Shown here: piece after piece, positions 1 through 10,926 of the stretch
Position numbering within the stretch: the stretch's first letter is position 1
Layout of the letters: each line of letters opens with the position of its first letter
Origin: Volutella citrinella
Taxonomy: Eukaryota > Ascomycota > Sordariomycetes > Hypocreales > Nectriaceae
Reading direction: 5' to 3'
Assembly: GCA_034401135.1 (NCBI GenBank)
Contig: JAWZSP010000001.1
Span: 1,488,001 to 1,552,000 of the forward strand
Length of the DNA stretch: 64,000 bases
Made by a program: the position numbers and the translations under genes
The notes under the pieces: model-generated
Seen by the model: only the letters and a program-made list of their open reading frames with translations
Told to the model about the DNA's origin: nothing
The model's database searches: none

Positions 1-1602
1 AGCGCGCAACGGGTCTGGGGGCCGACATTGTGGGAAATCGACCGTCGGAGAGCTGAAGCGGGAGGGAATGGAGATGGAGATGGGCGGGAGCGAGAGTCGA
101 AGCTTCTCCGGGATAAGAATTGGCACGGGTCTGGGCGGGACTAAATCCACACGCAGGCCGGGATTGACTGCCCGAGCTCTTCTTTTTGGTGGGGGAGCTT
201 GGTGCCGCCTTTGACCATTACCAGGGCGGTTATTGGCTAGGCGGGGGTGGGTGGTTTGCGCCGACCTTGCTCTTGTGCGTAGACTCTGCCCTCTGACTCT
301 GTGTCGCTACACCTTGAATATGATGTATGGTCGGCTACTTCCGGAGAGTGGGGGGGGACTCTCGAGTTGATTTGGGAATGGTACCGCTAGAAGGCGATAT
401 CAAAGATGGGGGACCTTCTCGCCCTGGTCTGGCAGATGGTTGACCGGTTGTAGCTCCCCGGGCCTGAGTAGCCGAACAGCAGAGCTTCCCGGAGCCGAGG
501 CCGAAATAGGCTGGAAGCTGATGAGAGACGCGAGATGCGAGAGCGGATACGGACGTTCGCTGGGGTGCGCAATGGCCAATTCGGCTCGTCAAGTGACCGA
601 TGACGGTGGCAAACACATGCAAAAAGGCTACAAGACAGAAGCAGCATCCCATTCTATTCTGCTCTGACTGGCTGTCCTTTAAGGCACGCGCGCTGCCAGA
701 AAACAGGACGGCAGGGCCTTGTCGCCCTCCGCCGGCATATGGTGCTACCCGGCCGATTCCTGTGCCGAATAGCCCAGGTTATCACGGGCCAATATGCAGG
801 GGACCTACGTCAGCGTCGCCCAAGCTCTCGGCAAGAGATGGTTTTTTGCCGATCGCCAAATTCGGCTACCGTTCGGCGCCTGCCGATGCCGCTTGGCTAC
901 CCTCGCCTTGCTTCGGCCCACACCCACAACGCAGGATGTGGTCGGTCATGTAGAGCTGGAGGCCAAAAAATTGAGAAGAAGGAATATCGTTCAAGGATGG
1001 GATCCAGGGGAATGATTCCTATTTTAAGGTGCGGCTGCGGTTGCATTGGTCGTAGCAACAGCTACCCAGAACCTTTCAGTGGCTGCCAAATGACAGCAAG
1101 GAGTGGTCGCACAGCATACACCACCAAGGCCAAGGTGAGCTAGGGTTGTATCTCCAACAAGTGAGTCGATGACTAGGAAGGCTCCTCATTGGGGTGAATA
1201 GTAGATGTACACATGGTACCTAGAGCAATTCATATTGAGGATTTAGATGACTTGATGGGATTTGCAGCGATTCGAGAAGCCTACTAGGTATATTTAGCGA
1301 TGCAGGTGTCCAGATGAGACGTGCCGAGGGACCCCGAGTTATTGAACGGCAGGATTAATTCGACCACTTCACCCAAAAACAGCGCGCAAAAATTACCACC
1401 ATAGGCTCACATCTCCCCCAAGAATTATAACCGTCGATTATATACTAAACGACTATCATGCTTGCAATAGACAACCGTTAGACCCATCGAAAGCAAACCT
1501 AGGGTAGCTCTGTATTCTGCGACGATCAGCACCAAGTCCACACATCTCTGTTGCGTTCTGCCCACAAGGAGGCCAAAAAGACAAAGGACAGCAAAAATGA
1601 AA
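1..1602. other. Intergenic, no gene recognised
   Basis: Only short overlapping frames on both strands, none with family motifs or a convincing intron. At 1470-1494 there is a short stretch resembling the 5' half (D arm) of the tRNA-Gln gene found just to the right; see findings. Nothing else stands out. Confidence 0.6.
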
Positions 1603-1673
1603 GCTCACAGGCGGAGTCGAACCGCCGCTGGCGGAATCAGAATCCGCAGTCATAACCGTTAGACCATGCAAGC
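1603..1673 (-). tRNA. tRNA-Gln (anticodon CTG)
   Basis: Read on the minus strand, 71 nt fold as a cloverleaf. The acceptor stem GCTTGCA pairs with TGTGAGC (two G-T pairs). The D arm is GTC-loop-GAC, the anticodon stem is GCGGA/TCCGC with loop TTCTGAT (anticodon CTG, reading CAG = Gln), and the T arm is GGCGG-TTCGACT-CCGCC. The T loop and D arm supply the internal A and B boxes for RNA polymerase III. A run of five T on the transcribed strand (1593-1597) lies just 3' and is a likely Pol III terminator. No intron is seen. Confidence 0.93.
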
Positions 1674-3409
1674 ATCTTCAGGTTCGGTGCACGATCCCCG
1701 AAATAATGGCACACAAGTATCAACGCGTCACGTGATGCAACATAGCCCTAACCCCGTCACCAAGACTCCGAAGTGGCAGAGGCAGGAAGGGGCTGTTGAT
1801 CAACAAAGCAAGAATGTATTGTGAAAGAGAGTAACTAGCTGGATAGGATGCGAGACAGAACGGGGGTTCTTGTCCCTAGGGAAGCCAAATGGGCTCACGG
1901 AGAAGCCATGTCTTCAGAGTGGCGGCTGGCATGATGCAGTTCTGTGCTTATGGACGCATCATGCGCGGGTGGTTTAAGCAAGTTGCAGACTGCGGAAGAC
2001 TGATCGAGTTAGAATAAGAAACAGCAAATAAAGGAGCAAGTCATACTGGATACTGGCGTCTGAAAACGGAAAAGACCTGAAGGCTGAAAAGGCCAAATGT
2101 TGGTCCAAGTGTGAGCCGGACACAACGCATCTTTTGATTGTTCTGGTGCTGAGAAACTGACATGTCGGCTGATTGTCTATCTGCATTCTGACGGCGCCTT
2201 TGTTGAGTCGGAAGTTTGTGCTTCAACTAAGTGCTTGGTTGATCAGCTTCCATCACGCAAGAGCCAAGAGATGACTGCGGGTACAGCGGCGTTGGGAGTA
2301 GAGACCATGTGCCATAGGCTCACATTTTGCAGACAGGACTAACCCATACTGGCCGTATGGAATAACGCCTTGTGGCCACCAAAATTGTGCAATTGTGCCT
2401 TATTTGGAGGCCCCAGTTCCATTCTTTGAAGGCTCGGCATCAACCCCTGGGTAGGGCAGCCAGTCCAAGTTCCCTGGTGAGGTTCCTCCCCAAACTGCGA
2501 CTATTTTCGCCTTCAAGTCGAGCGCCAGAGAGCCAACCGCCCTCTCTTGGGAACATAGCTGACACACGTCCAAGAGTAATGGATTGACACCTGGGCATAC
2601 TGCACCGTCGTCGTTGGGGACCTTGCACAGCCAGCCTGCGGCAGAGGAGGCAGCGCCGTAGTTGAAATCCATATTATCTGTTCACTTGAGCGGTAGAGAA
2701 TTGGCTAGAGTTTGGATGATGCGTGATGGTCCGTCCTTGTCTCGCTGGTTGGGCGTCGGCCCATTTTATACTAGTAGCCATGGCTTGCTTGCCAGTGTCT
2801 ACCAGTGTCTGCCAGTGCCAGATAGGTGAACCAAAGACTGAGACTCCTGCTACTGAGTTAGACATTTATCCATTTAGTAGCAAGGTTCATTGATTCAAAA
2901 ATCCCTCTCCCCTCAACTCTGTCACTGAAACATCATCGTTCTAGCCTGGTGGTGTCATCCTCTAGAGTTCTAGTGTCCTGCCTGTTGGGCTTCACCCACA
3001 GAGATATGTGCAAGTGATTCTTTGTCACGCCTGAAAACGTAACAGCAGTGTCAATGAAGCATGTGTTGTGTCTGATGAGCCTTAGCAGCCCAGATTTGTG
3101 CCTTGCAAGTACAGCGAAGTCCTGTGGCTGGGTGTGTGTAGAGGATCACAGCGATGCACGAAGAAACCGCAGATGTGAATCTGAAATAGCTCAAGCGTCT
3201 GTGTGACGCATATTCTATGGCGGAGGTCATCATAGCCTTTTCTTGGCTGCTAGACCTATAAACAGGCCGCATGGCTCGCTGACACACAGGCTGTGAGGAT
3301 AATCTTTCATACAGAGAACACACCAGAGTCTCCCTCATTTTCAGGGTAGAGAACGTCGCTTGCTGAACCATATTTTGACCCTGCAACCCGCAAAGCCACT
3401 CTAGTAAAG
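1674..3409. other. Intergenic, no gene recognised
   Basis: About 1.7 kb with only short frames of irregular codon use on both strands. I see no conserved motif, repeat or RNA gene. The right end is the probable promoter of the small gene starting at 3410. Confidence 0.55.
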
Positions 3410-3836
3410 ATGTTCGGGTATGAAAAGGCCTGCAAAGCGCTCTTCGACGAGGGCTTTGCACAAGGTCCGATGACAGAGAGACAAAACTGGTCGTCTCAAT
3501 GGGGAAATGTTTGTCTTCACGCTTCATATACTCCAGGCGAAACCCCTGCCTCGTTCAACGACGAAGAGAGGTTGCTCTTGAAAAAAGAAGTAATGGATTG
3601 GGCCAAGCAGCAGAGCAGCATACTATGCAGAGGAGCACCTACTATTCTCAGGACCAAGGGGATATTCTTCAAGTTCTCCAAAGGTATGTTATGGAAATCA
3701 AATGCTGCCTGTTTCAATCGGGGTAAGTAGCTCTCTGCTAACGCATACTGTGTTCCTTTCGACAGACGCTCACGCTCTGGGATCGACCTGGCTATGGACT
3801 GAAATCTCTGTGCGCTGCAGCAAAGAGTTCGATTGA
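3410..3836 (+). CDS. Small orphan protein, 114 aa, one intron
   Basis: Two exons, 3410-3683 and 3766-3836. The intron 3684-3765 has a good GTATGT donor, a TGCTAAC branch site and a GACAG acceptor, and the frame is kept across it, which is the main reason to believe the gene. The product is soluble, mixed charge and Trp/Phe-containing, with no signal peptide, membrane segment or motif I recognise. It opens MFGYEKACKALFDEG and ends SVRCSKEFD. The length with two conventional exons suggests a real lineage-specific gene, but chance cannot be excluded. No function can be assigned from the sequence or from the neighbours (tRNA to the left, another small gene to the right). Confidence 0.5.
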
Positions 3837-4440
3837 TCTCGAGAGCTGAGACTTGAGATATAGCATGAGAGGAGCTGCTCCCCCCAGAACCATAGGATTT
3901 AGGAGGATCAAGAGTAACTCGCATATTGAAACTCAATTGATCTTTCTCCTATGTATTTGATGCCACCCTCGGCCTTTGAATCAGCGCCACTAAGCCAATA
4001 CACATGTACACGAGGGCTTGTGCAACCGTCGGCAACGGATTGTGGTAGCACGAGGACGGCACATTGCAGAATCAGGTCATTTCTGCTTCTTCGCCCATGC
4101 AGAGCCAGTTTTCGGCACCCTCACCGCTATTCTTGTAAGGCTGCGCTGTTGAGGCTCGATGACGCGCCTGTCTACGTGATCCATGCAACGTTCCACGACC
4201 CATCCTTAGCCGGCCCTCACCTGGCCGAGTGCTTCTAGGCAGCTGTGTGTTCTCGTGACCCGAGCTGTGAATTGCCGCAAAACTCAGGGAGACTACGAAA
4301 ATCAGAGGTATATGAGCGCGATGGTGGATGGGCCGCAGCGGAGGCAAACGGCCCACAAACGACAGCCTTGAACGCTCGAGACTTGACTGCAACCTGCTCT
4401 GGCAATCAATTTTACAACAACCATTGACAACACTGTCAGC
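3837..4440. other. Intergenic spacer / promoter
   Basis: Lies between two small plus-strand genes. No motif beyond ordinary mixed sequence; presumably the terminator of the left gene and the promoter of the gene at 4441. Confidence 0.5.
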
Positions 4441-4773
4441 ATGTCGAACCTGGACGAGCAACTGGCGGCTGTGAATGTCCCTATCCCGGTCGTCTCCCAC
4501 TCCGCGGCCAGCGCGTTTGTGGCCACTTTCCATGATTTCGCTCGGCAGAACAGGATGCTCAACCTTCCTGGCCGAAATGAGGACCAGCAGACGAAGTTGA
4601 CTATCACCACCGGTCGCGTGCAAATGACCATTACGAACCCGAGCAACGAAGCCTTCCACCAGGACATGTTTGAGTCTGACTTCTGGGTGGCTGTGATGGA
4701 TGTCGCCGCACTCGGGGCCAGCGGAGCCGCCTTCAACGACGGGAGAGTGAAGATTGTCTTTAGGATGCTTTAG
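4441..4773 (+). CDS. Small orphan protein, 110 aa
   Basis: Single uninterrupted frame from ATG with a favourable context (CAGCATGTCG) and GC-rich third positions (for example ATC, ACC, AAC, GTC). The predicted product starts MSNLDEQLAAVNVPIPVV, is soluble, has no signal peptide or transmembrane helix, and contains a polar Asn/Gln/Thr centre and an Ala/Gly-rich segment near the C-terminus. I do not recognise the family. Codon composition favours a real gene over chance; an upstream non-coding exon or short spliced exon cannot be excluded. Confidence 0.55.
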   Translation: MSNLDEQLAAVNVPIPVVSHSAASAFVATFHDFARQNRMLNLPGRNEDQQTKLTITTGRVQMTITNPSNEAFHQDMFESDFWVAVMDVAALGASGAAFNDGRVKIVFRML

Positions 4774-5448
4774 GTGGTGAGTGTGAGTGCACCTGCTGCT
4801 CTTCAGTCACCTATGGGGCTCTTGTTGATGTGGCATCAGTCCTAATGGATGGGCGTACTTAATTAAGTTGGCACTCGCACGGTCCCAAGAATGCTGTGTC
4901 GTTGGTGAAATTAAAGTGAGGGATGGACTCCACGATGAGTGGCTATGGGAAATTGAAACGAAATGGTGTATTGTGAACGCCTTGGATGTGCTGGGTTGAT
5001 GTTTAGGGCTACTACCTGGGTAATATTGTAGGAAGACGAAGATGGACTCAACTAAACGAATGACCAACATTGCACTGCTCCGACAACGTCGAATTTAGAT
5101 ACGGTCGCTACCGTCCTACCCTATTTCGTGGACCCCATCTCAGGAACCGGTGTGCGATTGGCTGCTCAATGGCGGGCCAGGGGCGTAGCGCTGAAGATAT
5201 TATAGGGAGGCGAATTAGGGTGTGTAGGGGGTCCTCGGCCCCCATGTAATCCGGGCAACGATATTTATTAATAGCAGGACGGGGCAGGCAGGCGATCCGT
5301 CATCTCTGGATCTGCTCCTGCGACCGCAACACATCTCCCCTGGAATTGGCGATGCCCAGCGACGCGCCGTACACGCCCATCTCGACCTGGATCCGGTAGA
5401 CCGAGGCCGATCGACGGCGACAAGACCAACGACTGCAGAGCCGCCAAC
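4774..5448. other. Intergenic spacer / promoter of the GH125 gene
   Basis: AT-richer 3' tail of the small gene followed by the probable promoter and leader of the mannosidase gene. No coding evidence. Confidence 0.5.
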
Positions 5449-7164
5449 ATGTCCCTGATGCGGATGCTCCTCGTCCTGGCGACGGCCACGATGGCCTCGG
5501 CCGACTGCCCCAACTACGAGAAATGGGCGCGCGAGCGCCACGACCCCATCTCCAAGGGCCGCTTCCAGTACCCGTACCAGCGACCGAGCGAGAAGTGCCG
5601 AGCATACAAGGTCCCGGCTGTCGAGAAGATCATTGCGGATGAGATGTCAGGCGCCATTGACGACCCGGACCTGTACCGTCTGTTCCAGAACACATGGCCA
5701 AACACGCTCGACACCACCGTCAACTGGCACGGCGTGTCGGCAGAGAATTCGGAAGAGGAGGCATGTTTGACCAAAGGCAACGCTGGAGCTTGAAGCGCTG
5801 AAATTGCTAACTCTCGGATCCGCAGCTCGCCTTCATCACGACCGGCGACATCCCCGCCATGTGGCTCCGCGACAGCGCCAACCAGCTCCAGTCCTACAAG
5901 TCGGTCATCACGCGCCCGTCCCAGCCCGGCGAGAAGAACGTCGCCTCCCTCTTCCGCGGCGCCATCAACCTGCAGGGCCGCTACATCCGCAAGGAGCCCT
6001 TCTGCAACGCCTTCCACCCGCCCCCCGAGTCCAAGCGGCGCGCCGCCCGCGACATCGTCCGCCCAGAGTACGACGGGTCCGTCGTCTTCGAGTGCAAGTA
6101 CGAGCTGGACTCGCTCGCCGCATTTCTACAGCTATCGTGGGACTACTACGAGGAGTCCCACGATGCCGACTTCTTTGGCCGCTTCCAGTGGGTCGATACC
6201 ATCAAGACAATCATTAAGACGGCCAGGGACATGCAGAAGGGCACCTACGCCGCCGACGGGAGCCTCAATAACTCGCCCTACACGTGGCAGCGCAACTCGG
6301 ACACGGCCTCCGAGACCGTCACCAACCACGGCGTCGGGAACCCAGTCAGGGGCGACATTGGCCTCGTCCGCAGCTTCTTCCGCCCGTCCGACGACGCTTG
6401 CATCTTCCAGTACTTCATCCCCGCCAACATGATGTTCGCGCGCTACCTCATGTCCTGCGTCGACATCATGCGCCGGATCGACAAGGATGTCGCCCACCAG
6501 ATGGAGGAGCTGGCCGCCGACATCGAGAACGGCATCAACGAGCACGCCATCATCCAGCACCCCAAGTTTGGCGACATGTATGCCTACGAGGTCGACGGCT
6601 TCGGCTCCCACCACTTGATGGCATGTCCAACAATCCCTCTCCCTCTCCAAGCCCCCCCTGCTGACCTCGCTGCTAGGACGATGCGAACCTGCCCTCCCTT
6701 CTCAGCATCCCGCACATGGGTTACAAGCCCGCTTCCCAGCACGTCTACGACAACACGCGCGCCTTTGTCCTCAGCGACTCGAACCCCTATTACGCCCGGG
6801 GACCCGTCCTCAACGCCACCGGCGGACCACATCTCGGTCCCGGCATGGCTTGGCCCATGGGCCTCATCATCCAGCTCATCACAAGCAATGACGATGACGA
6901 AATTACCAACGGGATCCGGCAACTCATGAGCTCGACGAGCGGGCTGGGCCTGATCCACGAGACCGTGAATAGCCACGACGACAAACAGTGGACCAGATCA
7001 TGGTACGTCAAACATCCGCGAGCCCTTGGAAACCCGCAGCGCGCAGCGCGGCATCCTGACATTCATCAACTAGGTTCTCGTGGGCCAATGGATTGTTTGG
7101 CCAACTACTTCTCAACCTCAAGGAACGGAAACCACATATCATATCTCGGAGTTATCAGGATTGA
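5449..7164 (+). CDS. Secreted exo-alpha-1,6-mannosidase, GH125 (Mug157 family)
   Basis: Four exons: 5449-5760, 5826-6620, 6677-7002, 7074-7164; 507 aa. The first about 18 residues (MSLMRMLLVLATATMASA) form a signal peptide, so the enzyme is secreted or enters the secretory pathway. Family hallmarks are in order: TLDTTVNWHG, then TTGDIPAMWLRDSANQ, then YEVDGFGSHHLM joined by splicing to DDANLPSLLS, then HLGPGMAWPMG, and WFSWANGLFG near the end. GH125 enzymes remove terminal alpha-1,6-linked mannose, acting on fungal N-glycans or cell-wall mannan. Introns 1 (5761-5825) and 2 (6621-6676) both begin GCATGT, so they are GC-AG introns; only this choice restores the family sequence. Intron 3 (7003-7073) is GT-AG. 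Length is normal for the family and no residue appears lost. Confidence 0.93.
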
Positions 7165-7344
7165 AAGCAATTAACGAAGCCATGTACCACCAACAAATTA
7201 CAAGCGATTTTCTCTAGATGCTTTGAAAAGTGCACATTAGTCACTAAAGTCTAAAAAACTTGTCCGCCTACGCTGATGCAATTGGGGAAACGTCAATCCA
7301 ACCCGTCCCAAAGGAAAAAAAGGGAATAAATGCACCACCTCCTC

Positions 7345-10300
7345 TCAGCTCAGATCAAAGCCCGCGCCCGAGGTAATAGCGTACAGCAGCTTTTGTCGCA
7401 ACGCCTCCTCTGTAGTGTACCTCGGCAACTTCAACAGATTAACACAAGTGCTAGTGCTGGGCAGTCGCTCCTCGTCTGTTCCGCCGTCACGGATGCTGAA
7501 CTTTGGCCTGAGCTGCGAGAAGCCCAAGAGCGGTGCACGGGGAGTAGAGCTGACATATTTGAGCACGTCGCGCCGTTGGCTGTCGGTGAATCCCGCCATG
7601 ACCTTCCAAAACATCTTGATGGTATCATGTTCCTGACCGTCGTCCCCGACCTCGTAAAGCCCGCTGTAGACTGTGTTGCGTCTCAAGTCGTCAATATCAA
7701 TCTCCGAGGAATCTCCACCAACAAGGCGCTGAAGTTCAGACTGGTTGAACATGGAGAGCCAGGACGGACGGATAACTGCCCGGAGGCCACGGAGAAAGGC
7801 AGCTGTCTGCAGAGCAGGCTGGACCATCAACCGGTGACGGGCAACGTAGGAGATGTAAAGCAACCTGTTGTCGTTGGTGACTGGGACTTGGTCGCCGTTG
7901 GCAATCAATTTCTTCGTCACAGTCTTGACGGGTTCTCCCGGCTTCGAGACCTGGTCCTCTATCGTGAAGTCGAGTCCAAGGTCTGAAACATCACCAGGAT
8001 AGTTCTTCAACCGGAGCATGCCATTGTATAGATCCTCATCCATATCTCGCAAATCATTCACGCTTCCCTTGTAGCTATTTTCGTCATTGGGCCCGTTCGA
8101 TGTCCACTTCAGCAGGAAGAAGCCAGCAAAAGCTAAATCGACAAGAATGCCTTCATAGAGACACTTGCCAACAACTCGGCCCAGAAACTCGTACCGCATG
8201 AGGAGGTCGGACTGAATGATGCGTTTCCTCCAAGCCGGATCCGATTCGTCTACACCATCTTGCCGCAGTGAATCGCGGAATATATCGACAGCCGCTGGAT
8301 CGGGGTACAAAAGCCCTTGTCGATTCGCTGTGAACATTCCCAACCCATCATCGTGACCACCAAAGGCCTCGGATGTGACGCTAATAAGGAATTCCTTGGT
8401 GACTCCACCGCCATCAATGCCGGCTTCGGGTGTGCCAAACTGATCAACAAACGTGATTTGAATAGTGTCTTTGATCCCGTCGCCGATCCGATAGAAGTTC
8501 GCAAATGCATCGTCGAAAAGGTGCTCTCGGCGAATCTCAGCATGGTGTCTGGCAAAAGGTTGGATGAAGCGCGAGTTGCCGTCCCTTCGTACCCTATCAA
8601 GCTGGATGAACTGTCGGAAGATCATGACCCGGGTCTCGAATGGTACAACAAAGGGCATGTGTTTTAAAATTTCCAGCTTCGGGCCCAACTCCGCCAATCG
8701 TCTCTCTCTCTGTGCTCGCATCTGCTGAGCCTTCAATCTCTCCAGTCGTGCTTGACGGGAGAGTCGCTGTCCAGCCATGGTGCTGTAGTATCCTGGCGCA
8801 TTACCATAGGATTCCTCTGCACCAGAATCCATCTCATCATCACTGCCAACGTCTTCTTGATTCTGTCGCTCCTCTTCTGCAATGACAGCGCTGACGAAGT
8901 CTTCTCTCTCCAGCCGCTCATTCATGAGCCAGTGGTCCCTCGGCAGGAATGGCTTTCTAGAATCTCGCTCATATACCATCTTCATCGCAACAGTCACAGT
9001 GGTGCGTAGGTTCTCAAGGCTGAGCCGGGTGCCTGTAGATGCCGGTAATTTGGTTGCGTCGGCTTGGAAATCTCGGGTTTGCGCATAAGCAGTGAAGTAC
9101 GATTCTAGGCGGGAGCTTGTTGCCACTCCTGCTGCCTGTTGAGACCTGGAGAGTTGGTGAGCGTTGTAATGCAGGGTAAATGCCGTGTTCTTCAAGAAAA
9201 CTGTCAGTGCTTTGACGTCTACCAGCGGGAGACTGCAGGACCGAAGGCGAGAGGTAGCAGAATTCTGTTCCAGAACCTTGGGATAGATTCCGCTGAAAAA
9301 GTCTTCGTCGTCGCTCAATCGCAAAACAAAGACGTAGAGATCGAGAAAAAGAAGAATGATCCTCCAATCCTGGCTCTCGCCCATGTCACCCGAATTGTCG
9401 GCCGATTTACACAGGTATCTGCGGAGCACATCGATATGGGATTCCATTCCCGTGACGAGCTTAAAAAACACGGTTGTCTGGCTCATGATATGCCACAGAA
9501 ACTTGACAATCGGGATCTCTCCAGAAGCAGCTGGGATCTGTTCGAGAAATAGTCGCATGCGAATGTCATCGCCATTTGCCGGGAAGCATTGAAGCAGGGT
9601 TAGGATATATCCAGCTAAAAGACTTGCATCCTCTAGTTCCTGACTGGACGACTCGACTAGATTGGACGAGAAGTCATGGAGAAGTGCAGAGATGCCGTCA
9701 GGTTCCACGAGGGAGACCAACAATTTGGAAATGTATGGATCCAGAGGCTGCAATATGCTCTCCTTTGACGAATCTTCTTCGTCGTCCAGGGCCTTTAAGC
9801 CAATTCGCACACTGATATCTGCTGACAATATGGATAAAAGCATGTATAGGATTTGCATGTAATGGAGTCTGGACGACGCATGAGCATCAGGGGAAGCCCG
9901 GCCAACATCGATGAAATGTGCTAGAAGCCAAAGCAAATCATCCTTGGTGAGTTTGGTAAGCGAGGCGGAGGATACACCCCCATCGATAGTGCTCGTGAGA
10001 TTGCTGAGCGACAGCGGGTCCGAGAGTGTGGAAATGTTCTCCTCGAAGAAATGCAGATTCTTGCCCGAAAGGAAGCAGAAAGCATAAGCTTCGTAAGCCG
10101 CTGAGTCTATAGATGGTGTTAGCTTGATAATTATCCGAGTGCGTTGCCTCCAGGCGAGTCTTACCACTTTCAACGCCGGACGCTAGGGGAGCGGCAAGAG
10201 CTGATCTCACGACAGGCACCCAATCCACACCCAAGCTAGGGAACTGGCACAGCCTCGCTAGCATAGAATAGTATGGCCGAACCGATGGGGTAACTATTCG

Positions 10301-10926
10301 CGGAGACGATGAGATAATTCGCGTGACATAGGCAAGATATTGTCGAGTTTCGGTGGCCATCTCGCTGGGGGAGGAGTCAGCAGAGGGCTCGAGAAGGAAA
10401 CATGATATGCTGAGGACCAAACTAACCCTTCGGATATGCAGCGATTGAGCGCCCTGATAAGAACGGTAACAAGGCCGTGAACCCGCGAAGGATGAAGGCT
10501 GCCCGCAATGACATCTCGTAGCTCGACAGACTCGGAAAGATTGACGTATTGTGCAAGGCGTCGAAGGTCATCGTTGCAGTTGGCGTCGAAGAAAGAAAGC
10601 AAGAGCCCGAAAGACTGAGACAGGCGTCGTGTAGCGCCAAGATTATTGGTAGAGCTATAGAGAGCATCAAAGGTTGCCCGATGAGCATCACGCACAATCT
10701 TTCTTGTCTTGTGACCTCTCCATGTCCGTTGGATGTTGCCCGCAGCCTTTAATCGTTGCCGATCGACTTGTCGTTTCTCTCGTTCGGCCTGGGCATCGGA
10801 AACCGCCTTGTTGGCATTCGAGACCGCGGAAGGACTCCATGATGTGTTGGCAAACGGGTTGCCGGCCTGCCCGCTGAGGTTGACGTTGCGAGGCCTCCTG
10901 GAGTTCCCGGTAAAGGTCGAGAACAT
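7345..10926 (-). CDS. HECT-type E3 ubiquitin ligase, Hul5/UBE3C-like
   Basis: Three exons on the minus strand, 10926-10427, 10364-10165 and 10106-7345; 1153 aa. Introns have good donors (GTTAGT, GTAAGA) and CTGAC or CTAAC branch sites. Near the N-terminus an IQ-like calmodulin-binding motif (residues about 65-80, NIQRTWRGHKTRK) is typical of Hul5/UBE3B/UBE3C. A long helical region follows, then an acidic linker, and the last about 370 residues form the HECT domain (GIDGGGVTKEF, GLLYPDP, YEFLGRVVGKCLYEG). The catalytic cysteine sits in STCVNLLKLP, about residue 1121, 32 residues before the end, the standard spacing, and the protein ends in the family-like GAGFDLS. Yeast Hul5 elongates ubiquitin chains on proteasome-bound and misfolded substrates; the same role is inferred here. 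It is divergently oriented to PAB1. Confidence 0.93.

Noticed and set aside
4072..4659. A 195-codon minus-strand frame over the small gene at 4441
   Set aside because: Irregular codon use and no family features; the plus-strand frame has a better start and GC-rich third positions.
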